Source: Sporocytophaga myxococcoides DSM 11118 (GTDB lineage Bacteria; Bacteroidota; Bacteroidia; Cytophagales; Cytophagaceae). From it: a stretch of DNA of 64,000 bases. A program made the position numbers and the translations under genes. The DNA is taken from NCBI RefSeq assembly GCF_000426725.1, contig NZ_AUFX01000006.1, positions 434,001 to 498,000 of the forward strand, written 5' to 3'. The notes below the pieces were generated by a model. The model ran no database searches, was not told the origin of the DNA, and saw only the letters and a program-made list of their open reading frames with translations. This document shows, one piece after another, positions 8,142 through 16,722 of the stretch; within the stretch, counting starts at the first letter, position 1; each line of letters starts with the position of its first letter.

Positions 8142-9959
8142 TTAATACTCTTCATTTTCGTATTCTGTATATTTCCATGTATTCTCAAAAAGAACTTTTT
8201 TACTCCTGAATGTTAGCTTCTGAAGTCCTTTGTCAAAAATCGTAGAAACAGAGTCCCAATATATCTTTTGATCTGTTGGGTTATAAACAAAATGATAAAT
8301 TTTTCTACCATATATACTTTGTCTCATTTCATCATTTTTAAATGCTGAATAAGATGTAATCAAAATACCTGAATCATCAAGAAAAATATTTACTCTAGGT
8401 TCATCGTCACCTATAAAATGGTCATTAACTTTAAACAGCTGGAGAGAGTCATTGCTGGTGCCCAAACCCACTCCAATTTTAGTTTTGTAAATATACTTTT
8501 CATATCCATCGGAGTCTTTTTTGATTCTTTCCATTCTTACCTGAAAAACAACATCGTCAATATTGTCCTTATTTATATCACCGAATTTATATTGGATAAG
8601 TCTGTATTTAGGAAACTCACGTTCAATTAACTTTTTTAACTCCAAATGTTTAGATGGCACCTCAACGAGCTTATCTCCATTATAACTCAATATGGAAATA
8701 AGATAATAATCAAGTGCATCAGCATAATTTAGTTCACAATCATCTGCGGGCACAATATCAATCATTTCGGATGAATAGGAATGCTGAATCACTTTGCCTG
8801 GAATTCCATGCTGATATGAAGGAAAAATATGCACTACCCCTTCGCTTAGCGGACCATCACCAACACCGCCATTAGAACAGAAAAGCTTAAGCTCTTTACC
8901 ATTCCAAAGATAGTATACATCTCCTCCCCACTCTCCGCAACCATGTGCTATAGATTCTATTGCCACGAAATCATTTCCTGGACCAAATCCTAAATCGCCA
9001 AAAGAATGAAGTGTTTCATCATAGATATCGTAATTTAACATTACATGATTAACTATGCTTCCCTTATTTAAAACAAACAAAGCATTATGGCTTAAGAGAT
9101 AAGAAGTACTTTCATCATCATTATCTCGAATTTGTTGTTTGGGACTGGATATTGAACTTCCCCAAACATATCCTACTTTTCCTTTCCATTTTATTTTGAA
9201 CCAATAGCCTTCCTCCTTATTAACTGTATCTAACTTTGCTAGTTTTTCAATTTCTTCTACTAAAGTATATTTCGGTAATTGTCCTATTGTTTTAGAAGAT
9301 ACACTTGGTAAGGCTCTTAAATTCACTTTATCACGGTTGATTATAGAGCCTAAGGAATCTTTTATCTCTTCTCGGGAAGATAGATGATCAGCATTAATAT
9401 TTTCTTTGTCGCATCGGCCTGCTTTGCTCACCATTATCCCATCAAATGAATACATTAAATCTGAATCACTTAACTTAAAGTAAAGATTGTTTCTTTCTGC
9501 GGAAAGAGGTTGTATTGGATAGATATGAGAATATAGACTATAAGGCTTATCTGGATATGCACCTGCGATAATCAAGCTGTCACCTGCAAATATTTTATAT
9601 GATAATCCTTTAGAATCATTTTTAACCAGTAATCTATTTCCATTAATATGACTGAAAGTATTATTAGCAAGATTTATCCCCCAAACATATCCGGAAATAC
9701 CATTGTAGAGTATCGGCATCCAGTAAGCAATAGTTCCACTGATCGTATCGACTTTATAAGTTTTACTGCAAATAATTACTTCTGTTCCTTGCTTTAAGGT
9801 TGCTATTATTTTAGCATTTGGTGAAGGACTTTCTCTCACATTCGCTTCTCCTGAATACACAACTTTTCTATCATTTCTTGAATAAAGTTGACCGTAAATG
9901 GATGAATGAAAGAATAGAATGATTAAAATGATAAAGGTTTTTCTATATAGTATCCGCAT
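8142..9959 (-). CDS. Secreted protein with two bacterial SH3 domains
   Basis: The 605-residue protein has a signal peptide (MRILYRKTFIILIILFFHSSIYG). It carries two SH3b-type domains: about residues 33-98 (ANVRESPSPNAKIIATLKQG... ISGYVWG) and about 205-275 (VNLRALPSVSSKTIGQLPK... VGYVWGSS). The middle region (300-430) is Gly/Asp-rich with HGCGEWGGDVYYLWNG. Near 470 an FG-GAP-like DINKDNIDDVVF motif occurs. SH3b domains often bind cell-wall peptides; here the protein is probably periplasmic or surface-exposed. Its enzymatic activity, if any, is unknown. It has no operon partner. Confidence 0.7.
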   Translation of the reverse strand: MRILYRKTFIILIILFFHSSIYGQLYSRNDRKVVYSGEANVRESPSPNAKIIATLKQGTEVIICSKTYKVDTISGTIAYWMPILYNGISGYVWGINLANNTFSHINGNRLLVKNDSKGLSYKIFAGDSLIIAGAYPDKPYSLYSHIYPIQPLSAERNNLYFKLSDSDLMYSFDGIMVSKAGRCDKENINADHLSSREEIKDSLGSIINRDKVNLRALPSVSSKTIGQLPKYTLVEEIEKLAKLDTVNKEEGYWFKIKWKGKVGYVWGSSISSPKQQIRDNDDESTSYLLSHNALFVLNKGSIVNHVMLNYDIYDETLHSFGDLGFGPGNDFVAIESIAHGCGEWGGDVYYLWNGKELKLFCSNGGVGDGPLSEGVVHIFPSYQHGIPGKVIQHSYSSEMIDIVPADDCELNYADALDYYLISILSYNGDKLVEVPSKHLELKKLIEREFPKYRLIQYKFGDINKDNIDDVVFQVRMERIKKDSDGYEKYIYKTKIGVGLGTSNDSLQLFKVNDHFIGDDEPRVNIFLDDSGILITSYSAFKNDEMRQSIYGRKIYHFVYNPTDQKIYWDSVSTIFDKGLQKLTFRSKKVLFENTWKYTEYENEEY

Positions 9960-10131
9960 TTTGCAAGAGACGTAATTATTAATTTGTAAAAAAGCAATTA
10001 TTGAAATTCAGTTATTGACCATAACGTTTAGAGTATGGCATTGACTGATTTTATAAATGCTACAATGACCAATCTTATGAAAGATAACAATTTTGGATCA
10101 AACCAAACCTAAAAATGACTTAAAGCTTTTG

Positions 10132-10374
10132 TTAAACGCTGGACTTTTTCTTCCATCTGCCTTTATAAAAGGCATCTAAGACATTGACGTTCAGGACAGC
10201 TTTATATATAAAAGGAACATTGTTGTAAAGATGTCTTAATGACAATGGAATTAATGCATAGTCAAATTGCCAAAACTTAAACTTGTCGTTTTTCCTTAGC
10301 CTATCAAACTTCTCTCCGTCTTGGGCTGATGTAAACAGCTGTTCATTTAATTCATCCAATGTTATGCATAACAT
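10132..10374 (-). CDS. Hypothetical protein or gene fragment, 80 aa
   Basis: An ATG at 10374 opens an 80-codon ORF with plausible protein composition (FWQFDYALIPLSLRHLYNNV, then a basic end KGRWKKKSSV). It lies 9 bases downstream of the stop of the LuxR-like remnant, on the same strand, and could have been its operon partner. I recognise no family. Given the decay next to it, it may itself be a fragment. Confidence 0.4.
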   Translation of the reverse strand: MLCITLDELNEQLFTSAQDGEKFDRLRKNDKFKFWQFDYALIPLSLRHLYNNVPFIYKAVLNVNVLDAFYKGRWKKKSSV

Positions 10375-10383
10375 CAGTGCTAA

Positions 10384-10680
10384 TTATAAAAATCCATAAA
10401 CTATCGACTTGGAAAGCAATTCGATGATATTTTTTGCATCCACCTTCTTAAGCATATCCTTCCTGTGATTGTAGACAGTATGTTCACTTATATTAAGTAT
10501 ACAACTGATTTCAGTGCTTGATTTTCCCTATTTGATTAAGTCAAAAATTTCCCTCTCTCTGGGACCGCCTTGCAATTTAAACTTAATTGTTCATTTTTGA
10601 ATGATAAGTTTTTGAGACACTAAAGGTCTGGTCACATTTGATACCGTGATCACACAAAAAAAGGGTTGCCATTCCCGGCA
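10384..10680 (-). pseudogene. Remnant of a LuxR/NarL-type HTH regulator
   Basis: The minus strand encodes a recognisable LuxR-type DNA-binding domain: PREREIFDLIK, a TAG stop at 10530-10528, then GKSSTEISCILNISEHTVYN, NHRKDMLKKV and a normal end at TAA 10386-10384. The TAG stands where the family often has Gln or Glu (a C-to-T change of CAG would give it). Further upstream the frame has a TGA near 10593-10591, and the preceding segment (VITVSNVTRPLVSQKL) seems to run into the protease terminator. The N-terminal sensor part is gone. It therefore cannot make a full regulator. Confidence 0.65.
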
Positions 10681-10685
10681 ACCCT
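10656..10685 (-). terminator. Intrinsic terminator of M4 protease copy 1
   Basis: On the minus strand, GGGTTGCC (10685-10678 region) pairs with GGCAACCC (10670-10663 region) around a short loop and is followed by seven T. It sits 27 bases past the stop of the 10712-13762 gene. The same structure follows the second copy of the protease. Confidence 0.85.
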
Positions 10686-10711
10686 CTTCATTCATTTAAC
10701 TAAAATGAAAT

Positions 10712-13700
10712 TTAATATTTAATAACTGTTTTTGTTCTGGAAACGTTTCCGTCGTTACACTTCAACACATAGAATCCAGGAGTAAGTTCTGTAGAAATCG
10801 AATAACTTGCACCTGTTACAAGGTTTTTGTCGGTATAAACCACTGATCCCATAGAATTTATCAGTTCAACTGAATAAGTTTTTCCTGCAGCAAAATCTGC
10901 CCTGAAAGTAAGTTCATTGCTAAACGGATTAGGATAAGCAGCAATTCCGTTTTCTGCAATTCCCGCTCCTTCTAATGGCATATCAAGATTATACATACGT
11001 GTATTGACCGTTGTACATGTTCCAACAATAGCTGTAGGATTGTTAGCAGTATTTGATGGACTTGATCCTCTGTAGCCACTGTTTAAAGGAAGTGTTGGAG
11101 TAGGAGCAATTCTGTCATTAATTGTTTCTACTGTGCCAGTCTCATCAAAAGGGTAATATGCAACAAGATTTGCTTCACTTCCATATAAACCTCTATTCAT
11201 ATACTTCTGAATTTCGGCCTGTGTTCTCGCAGATTTCCAGATACGAAGTTCTTTGATGGAACCATTAAATGCGTTCATTACCTGAGGTGACTGGTTCGCA
11301 TCGTAATATCCACCAATCATAGTGACATTCACTCCATTGCCTGTAGGTCCAAAGTCTCTCCATATTGGCTCGGTATTAAGCAGAACACCGTCAAGATACA
11401 TTCTGGTGTCAGTTGAGTTTTTTACAACTGCGATATGATGACATTTATTATCTCTCAGATTTGTAGCTATTCCAGCTATTGCATTACCTGATCTGAAAGA
11501 AACATAATCATCACAGGTTGGACAGGTAGCTCTGTTGGTCCAGAATTCTGCAGAACCAGTACCATTTTGACCATCACCATAATTTCCCAACAGTGACTCT
11601 GCCTGTCCGCCATAGCTAGCAAGTGGAGCCGAAGGGTTTGATTTGATGATAATCTCATACGTAAAGTCTCCAAGACCCAGTCCCATTTTCGAATGAGCAG
11701 GAATTAACGCAACGTCATCTGTTCCATCAAAGGACAGGCCGTTTGGAGAAAGTGGTTTAGGATAAGCATCACAAGTCGTTGCATTAGCTACAGCATCAAG
11801 CACTGTGATAGACTTTGAGAGAGATACGCAGACATCTCCGGTAAACTCGTTTACAGAGATTGTTCTTGCACCTGGAGTTGTACCGTTAAAATTAATTGTG
11901 ATTGAGTTTGTTCCTGAACCACTCACAACATTGGTATTTGGAGGCAATGTCCAGGTATATGTTGATCCAACATGAGCTGTTATAGCAAAGGTAGCATTTG
12001 TCTGATAAGGACATACTGAAACCGGACCTGTGATAGTATTATCAGGATTTGCACCTACGCCTACTGCATACCATGCTTTTGCAACCTGTAAAGCTTCGTT
12101 TGAGCACTGTCCATAAAGCTCTTCAGCTGCAAGTATTGTAAACTGACGCGCCTGAGCATAATTAGTAGTTGGACTAAAATGATAAACAAGGGCTCTGTAG
12201 GCAATTTGAGCAGCTTTGTCACGAGTAATAGAAGTTACAGAGTATGCATTGCTAATATCATTTGTACCGGAACCACCGTTTGCAAGCAGGTAAAACCAAT
12301 AGTTTGCAACACCACTGTTGGTATGTACACCACAGTAATCATTAGATGGGTCTGGTGTGCAAGTTGAAGTATTTACCCAGTATGTGCCTCCGTACGTATT
12401 CGGCTGACTTCTCAATTTTGGATTTGCCATTGAACGTAGCATGCCTGATGCCCATACCTCTTCGCCCATTATATAGTTACCAGATGGTTTAGCATAAAAT
12501 TCAAAATCAGTACCAAGTATATCGCTCCATGCCTCATTCAGTGCACCAGCCTCGCCTTGATATTCAAGTTTTGCACTATTTTCTGTAACACCGTGTGTAA
12601 ATTCATGGCCAATTATGTCCATTGAAGCAATAGCACCGACTGTTTGTGTGCCAGAATATCCATCACCACCATCACCGAATACCATCATACCTCCGCCAAA
12701 CCATGCAGCATTATCTGGATCGAGATAACCTGGAGCGTAGTTGTAATGAGCTACACCTGCAATTGATGAATTCTGATTGTCGTATCCATTACGGCCGTGA
12801 ATACACTTATAGTAATCATAAATTTTCCCAAGTCCGTAATGTACCTGAAAACCGATTTTATGGTGAAGATCGCTTGACCAGGTTGAGCCAGGAGTTTTTG
12901 AATAGTAACGCAGCTTACCTGCATTTTCATCAAAGAAAACTGTTTCTATTAACTGAGAACTTGTACCACATGTATTATTGCAGTCATTATAAAGTGCATC
13001 TATTGTTTGGAATGTGACCCCTTCGTCTTCAGTAATAGTAATCGTTTTATCATTGATTACTTTTGAATTTTCATATTTTGTCTGCACAGTTGGATTGCCG
13101 CACTTATGCTGTCTGCTGGTCTTTTTGACTATTGCGCCTGTCTTTGCATTAACATAAACATAATAACGGCCTCTTGCAGGAGCTTTCCCGAAAACATCAA
13201 CTTTCCATGTCAATACAGCTTGCTGAGCTGCATCAAATGTAATAATCAGTTTGGGTGCTTCAATCTTAAATTTTGCATCTGTAAATTCAGATGTTGACCC
13301 GATAGCAGAAAGCGAAAGTGTTTTTGCTTGAGCGGAAGTTGTAACAGGTGTAACATCAGTAAGTGTAGTGCTTTTGGTGAATACTGACGCTGATTTAACA
13401 AGACCACTTTTAATATGCGTTTTTACCACAGCATTTTCCACGTCAACTCCACTAATATTCTGGGTATACAAATTGTGTGTAAAGCCCTTACTATCTGTTT
13501 CTGTTTTAAGAAGCTTTAGCGCTGAGTTTGATGGACCGAGTAGATTAACTTTGCTGTTGAAATTGCTCAAAAAAGCAGTAGATGTCACAAGTGATGAAGT
13601 TTTAAATACCATCACCTGCGGGTTTGAACCAGGAACAATGTTTGTTGTATAGCTTGAATATACAGGATTACTATACTGGGCATGAAGTTCCGAGGCGCCC

Positions 13701-13762
13701 AACCCTCCGGAGAAAGCAAGCAACAACGCAAATGCTTTCTTTAAAAGTAATTTTCTGTTCAT
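10712..13762 (-). CDS. Thermolysin-family (M4) metalloprotease with LamG and T9SS sorting domain, copy 1
   Basis: The 1016-residue preproprotein has a signal peptide (to about 29) and an FTP/PepSY-type propeptide to about 215. The M4 catalytic domain has HEFTH at 386-390 (zinc ligands His386 and His390, catalytic Glu387) and the third ligand Glu410 in GALNEAWSD. The M4 C-terminal domain follows, with the active-site His in GVHTNSGVANYW. Then come a PKD/Ig-like domain (about 575-665), a LamG/concanavalin-like domain (about 680-890) and a C-terminal T9SS sorting domain (AYPNPFSNELTF ... GFYVLKCNDG). Such enzymes are secreted through the T9SS and digest extracellular protein. It is a paralog of the 16723-19773 gene, with equal length and the same order of domains. 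Confidence 0.93.
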   Translation of the reverse strand: MNRKLLLKKAFALLLAFSGGLGASELHAQYSNPVYSSYTTNIVPGSNPQVMVFKTSSLVTSTAFLSNFNSKVNLLGPSNSALKLLKTETDSKGFTHNLYTQNISGVDVENAVVKTHIKSGLVKSASVFTKSTTLTDVTPVTTSAQAKTLSLSAIGSTSEFTDAKFKIEAPKLIITFDAAQQAVLTWKVDVFGKAPARGRYYVYVNAKTGAIVKKTSRQHKCGNPTVQTKYENSKVINDKTITITEDEGVTFQTIDALYNDCNNTCGTSSQLIETVFFDENAGKLRYYSKTPGSTWSSDLHHKIGFQVHYGLGKIYDYYKCIHGRNGYDNQNSSIAGVAHYNYAPGYLDPDNAAWFGGGMMVFGDGGDGYSGTQTVGAIASMDIIGHEFTHGVTENSAKLEYQGEAGALNEAWSDILGTDFEFYAKPSGNYIMGEEVWASGMLRSMANPKLRSQPNTYGGTYWVNTSTCTPDPSNDYCGVHTNSGVANYWFYLLANGGSGTNDISNAYSVTSITRDKAAQIAYRALVYHFSPTTNYAQARQFTILAAEELYGQCSNEALQVAKAWYAVGVGANPDNTITGPVSVCPYQTNATFAITAHVGSTYTWTLPPNTNVVSGSGTNSITINFNGTTPGARTISVNEFTGDVCVSLSKSITVLDAVANATTCDAYPKPLSPNGLSFDGTDDVALIPAHSKMGLGLGDFTYEIIIKSNPSAPLASYGGQAESLLGNYGDGQNGTGSAEFWTNRATCPTCDDYVSFRSGNAIAGIATNLRDNKCHHIAVVKNSTDTRMYLDGVLLNTEPIWRDFGPTGNGVNVTMIGGYYDANQSPQVMNAFNGSIKELRIWKSARTQAEIQKYMNRGLYGSEANLVAYYPFDETGTVETINDRIAPTPTLPLNSGYRGSSPSNTANNPTAIVGTCTTVNTRMYNLDMPLEGAGIAENGIAAYPNPFSNELTFRADFAAGKTYSVELINSMGSVVYTDKNLVTGASYSISTELTPGFYVLKCNDGNVSRTKTVIKY

Positions 13763-14498
13763 AAATAATCGTTTAATTGTTTTATAAAAAAGTTTAAATA
13801 AAAACTCAAAGTTTTGTACCTCCAGTATTGATTAAAATATATACTGGCATTTTTGACTTTAAAAATTATCGGTTAGCTCACAGTGCAAATTCTATGAGAC
13901 CTCCCAAAATGGATAGCCATATAAGTATAATTAATCTATAGCAAAAATTTCCTTTCTTATATATTGCAATTCACCCACAGTTTGGCTATCTATTACAATC
14001 TAAAGGTATATCCTTGCTTCGCACTTCATTTGCGAACAGGAATTAAAATACCAATCCGTTATTTTTTCTTCCTAATTTTATAATGTTTGTTGGTTGATTT
14101 ATAAAAAAAGCCACCCCAAAAATATTCCCAAAAAGGTAATGAAGTCAATAGCCAATTTTGGTCATTTTTTTATAAATTCAACAATGCAGATATTGAATTA
14201 AAATAGCCATAAATTAAGGGCCGCAATAGCAACTGCAATCGGGATCCTCAGTCTATTATTGACAATAATTCGAAAATATATGAAAAGCAACTATAGAAGA
14301 TGGAATGAATAAGTTACTTGTAGCAAGAACTATGAATTTAAAAAAAATTAAATAACCCTATAGTTGGTATTGTGTGTATGTGTGTGGCACGTAACTAATG
14401 TACTAAGCATAACAATTAGCAGGTGTATTCAATTTAATTGTTTAAATTTTAACTAAAGGACATTTATAATAAATACAACTTACTGTTATACCCCAAAT
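13763..14498. other. Long non-coding region upstream of protease copy 1
   Basis: No convincing ORF is present on either strand. The first 300 or so bases next to the protease resemble the region upstream of copy 2 (shared GTTTAATTGTTTTATAAAA near the start codon and CATTTGCGAAC near 14028-14038), so regulatory DNA was duplicated with the gene. The remaining 400 bases are AT-rich and featureless to me. Confidence 0.55.
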
Positions 14499-15143
14499 TT
14501 ACCCAATCATTCCGGATCCGGATATATTGATCAGAAATATGATGAACAGTAAAAATAATGCACTAATCAATCCAAATAAAATTGAAATCCATAGAGGAAT
14601 TTTTGTTTTTATAAAAAAATTAACAATTGATAGTACGAAGACAAATATGGGGGTTATTATAAAGGAGCTCCACAAAATCCATTGAAAATAATGATCCCGA
14701 TCAATTTGATTCTTTACGATTAATGCAATTGAAGGGATTACAATAGTAAATGCTATCAACGAGTAATATGAAGATTCATAACCATAATATCTCCATATTA
14801 CTGAAAGTAAAATTGTCACTATAATTATACTTATGATTAATGCTACATTTCTCTTTGTCCTATGTTTAACATTCTCTATCTCCGGATTAATCCATTCAGA
14901 AGTTTTATTACCCAATGAATCATAAGCTATCCAATGCATTTGTTCGCCCTTATCAAAAAAAGATTCTTGTTCAATTTGATTATCGTACGAGTAAAATGTT
15001 TCTTTTGTCTTTAATCCATTGATATCGTATTCGATTTTTAGTTTTGAGGTATCACCTTGGTAGACGTATATTGTATCTTTTGTGGTTTGTCCGTACACTA
15101 TAGCAGAAATAAAAACAAGGAATAAAAGCACAAAACTTTTCAT
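14499..15143 (-). CDS. Secreted-then-membrane hypothetical protein
   Basis: Taking ATG 15143 as start gives a clean signal peptide (MKSFVLLFLVFISAIVYGQ), and the start then lies one base past the stop of the SUKH gene (TAA-A-ATG), so the two are probably co-transcribed; ATG 15155 or 15167 would overlap that gene. About 85 exported residues follow, with repeats of the MORN-like sort (IEYDINGLKTKETFYSYDNQ). Four hydrophobic segments then make up residues about 95-214. No family is recognised. Coupling to a SUKH gene could hint at an immunity-related role, but that is inference only. Confidence 0.6.
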   Translation of the reverse strand: MKSFVLLFLVFISAIVYGQTTKDTIYVYQGDTSKLKIEYDINGLKTKETFYSYDNQIEQESFFDKGEQMHWIAYDSLGNKTSEWINPEIENVKHRTKRNVALIISIIIVTILLSVIWRYYGYESSYYSLIAFTIVIPSIALIVKNQIDRDHYFQWILWSSFIITPIFVFVLSIVNFFIKTKIPLWISILFGLISALFLLFIIFLINISGSGMIG

Positions 15144-15144
15144 T

Positions 15145-16248
15145 TTATTTATCATCGACAATCCCAAGTTTTTGCTCTATTAATGCACTTCTTTTGAATG
15201 GCACATGCCCACTTGGCTTTCCGTTCTTTATCCACCAATTCTTATCATCAATTTCATATTGCAAATATTCATCATGTAAAACTTTTAATTTCTCTATCAT
15301 TGGCAAATCCGGACTTCCATCAACTTTTATTCCCTTTATTGACCAGTCCATCTCTATACCTAATTCCAGCAAGTCATGAATTAATTCATATTTCTTTTTA
15401 ATTTCATATTTAGCTGTTGATGTAAGATAGCTTTGCAATGGATATCTACCTTTGTAAATCTCGTTAATATCTAACCCCTTTTCTACAATTAAATATTTAA
15501 TGATTCCTGCATTATTTGCATACCGAAGAAGTCCATCTGTCTTACATCCTTGTTCAAGCAAATATTCCAGTTTCAATTTATCATGTACATACTTTTGTGG
15601 AATGTTAGGATAGCCGTCTTCTGGAGGTTGAATATCTCCAAGTACAGCAAAAACTTCTTTAAACCTATTGAATCCCAATGATGGATTGTTTGGAGTGTGA
15701 TATAAGTAATCCTGAAAAATTTTATTGCTTGAGTAATAATGTTTCGTCAACTGAAAATCAGGATCATATTCTTCTTCTGTCCACTTTGGCATGTCAAGAG
15801 AGTTAATGAATTCTGAGAAGGAATTTGTATTAACTTTAATGATCCCATCTCCGCCTGAATAATTTGCAAAGTATATCTGACCGAAATCTTCTGAATTTAG
15901 ATTCATAATATAAACTCCTCTTTCCCCTAAAGCAAATACCAGAAGATACTCATTGTTTAAGTTGAGTCGTTCAAAATCCTCCTTATCAATATCATGAAGT
16001 GTATATGTCATAGGATGTTCTTTCTGGATTATCACATCTCCAATACTAAAAAACCTATTGACAGGCCATAATTCAGAATTGTTTTCAGAGGATATGGTAG
16101 GACAATTCGGATATGGCACTCCACCATTATATTGAAGCAAAAAAACTTTGTAATCAGAAGGAAATTGAGCTTTCCAAACCTCTTCAGCCCTCTCAATCTC
16201 TTTAAGGTTTGTATCAAATTCCTCTTTAAATATTTTTATGTTTTTCAT
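15145..16248 (-). CDS. SUKH (SMI1/KNR4) domain protein with ankyrin-like tail
   Basis: Residues about 1-155 follow the SUKH superfamily layout: an E-x-x-W-x-x-x-F-P-x-D-Y-K-x-F-L-L-x-Y-N-G-G core at 23-43, FFSIGDV near 66, and a later beta strand with VFALGERGVYIMN and GIIKVNTNSFSEFINSL. SUKH proteins are known mainly as immunity proteins to contact-dependent or polymorphic toxins. Residues about 210-345 contain ankyrin-like helical pairs (LLRYANNAGIIKYLIVEKG, YELIHDLLELGIEMDW). No toxin gene is adjacent. It is probably in an operon with the membrane protein at 14499-15143. An orphan immunity or regulatory role is inferred. Confidence 0.75.
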   Translation of the reverse strand: MKNIKIFKEEFDTNLKEIERAEEVWKAQFPSDYKVFLLQYNGGVPYPNCPTISSENNSELWPVNRFFSIGDVIIQKEHPMTYTLHDIDKEDFERLNLNNEYLLVFALGERGVYIMNLNSEDFGQIYFANYSGGDGIIKVNTNSFSEFINSLDMPKWTEEEYDPDFQLTKHYYSSNKIFQDYLYHTPNNPSLGFNRFKEVFAVLGDIQPPEDGYPNIPQKYVHDKLKLEYLLEQGCKTDGLLRYANNAGIIKYLIVEKGLDINEIYKGRYPLQSYLTSTAKYEIKKKYELIHDLLELGIEMDWSIKGIKVDGSPDLPMIEKLKVLHDEYLQYEIDDKNWWIKNGKPSGHVPFKRSALIEQKLGIVDDK

Positions 16249-16408
16249 TTTCTAAATGACAGGTAATTTAAAACATTTCACTATCCACCCAGCCCTATCA
16301 GCAAAGCTTTTTAAAAATAAATAAAAAGAATGTAACCCAAAAAAATGCTCATCTAGGTACTTTATAATTGCCTGCATCTATTTCACTTTACACTATTACG
16401 TTTTACCT

Positions 16409-16627
16409 CTAATGTTTATATATAGGTATTTGACTATCTTCCCAGATACCTACCGGTACTACCCAGACTTCTGGAGCACAAGAAGAACCACCTTCCGATT
16501 TTCCCTTTTGATCAGAACCAAAATATACTGCTATATGATCTTCTGGAATTCCTTCATCTCCATAATGAGCTATAACAACAGCATTCAAGCCATCAATAGT
16601 TACAAAATCTCCTTTTTTAAAACTCAT
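16409..16627 (-). CDS. Small hypothetical protein, 72 aa
   Basis: The 72-residue ORF reads as a compact beta-rich domain: FKKGDFVTIDGLNAVVIAHY, then EDHIAVYFGSDQKGK and PEVWVVPVGIWEDS. The KGD-V-x-I-G-x-x-A-V-V opening resembles KOW/SH3-barrel small proteins. It has no signal peptide. No family name can be given. It lies directly downstream of the upstream accessory genes and about 50 bases from the terminator of protease copy 2. Confidence 0.55.
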   Translation of the reverse strand: MSFKKGDFVTIDGLNAVVIAHYGDEGIPEDHIAVYFGSDQKGKSEGGSSCAPEVWVVPVGIWEDSQIPIYKH

Positions 16628-16668
16628 ATTTTATGTTTGACTCGTTTGCCCTCATTTGGCAATAAACG

Positions 16669-16695
16669 AAAAAAGGGCTGCCAAGATGGCAACCC
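16669..16695 (-). terminator. Intrinsic terminator of M4 protease copy 2
   Basis: On the minus strand GGGTTGCCA (16695-16687) pairs with TGGCAGCCC (16683-16675) across a 3-base loop, followed by six T. It is homologous in place and sequence to the terminator of copy 1. Confidence 0.85.
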
Positions 16696-16722
16696 ACTTC
16701 ATTCACTTAATAGAAAAGAAAT

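Noticed and set aside
12646-13017. Plus-strand ORF of 123 codons
   Set aside because: It lies fully opposite the M4 protease, is His- and Arg-rich without family features, and the minus strand is clearly coding.
1722-16627. Integron-type cassette array
   Set aside because: The gene style fits, but the spacers show no repeated attC-like element with paired RYYYAAC/GTTRRRY boxes and no integrase gene is in the window.
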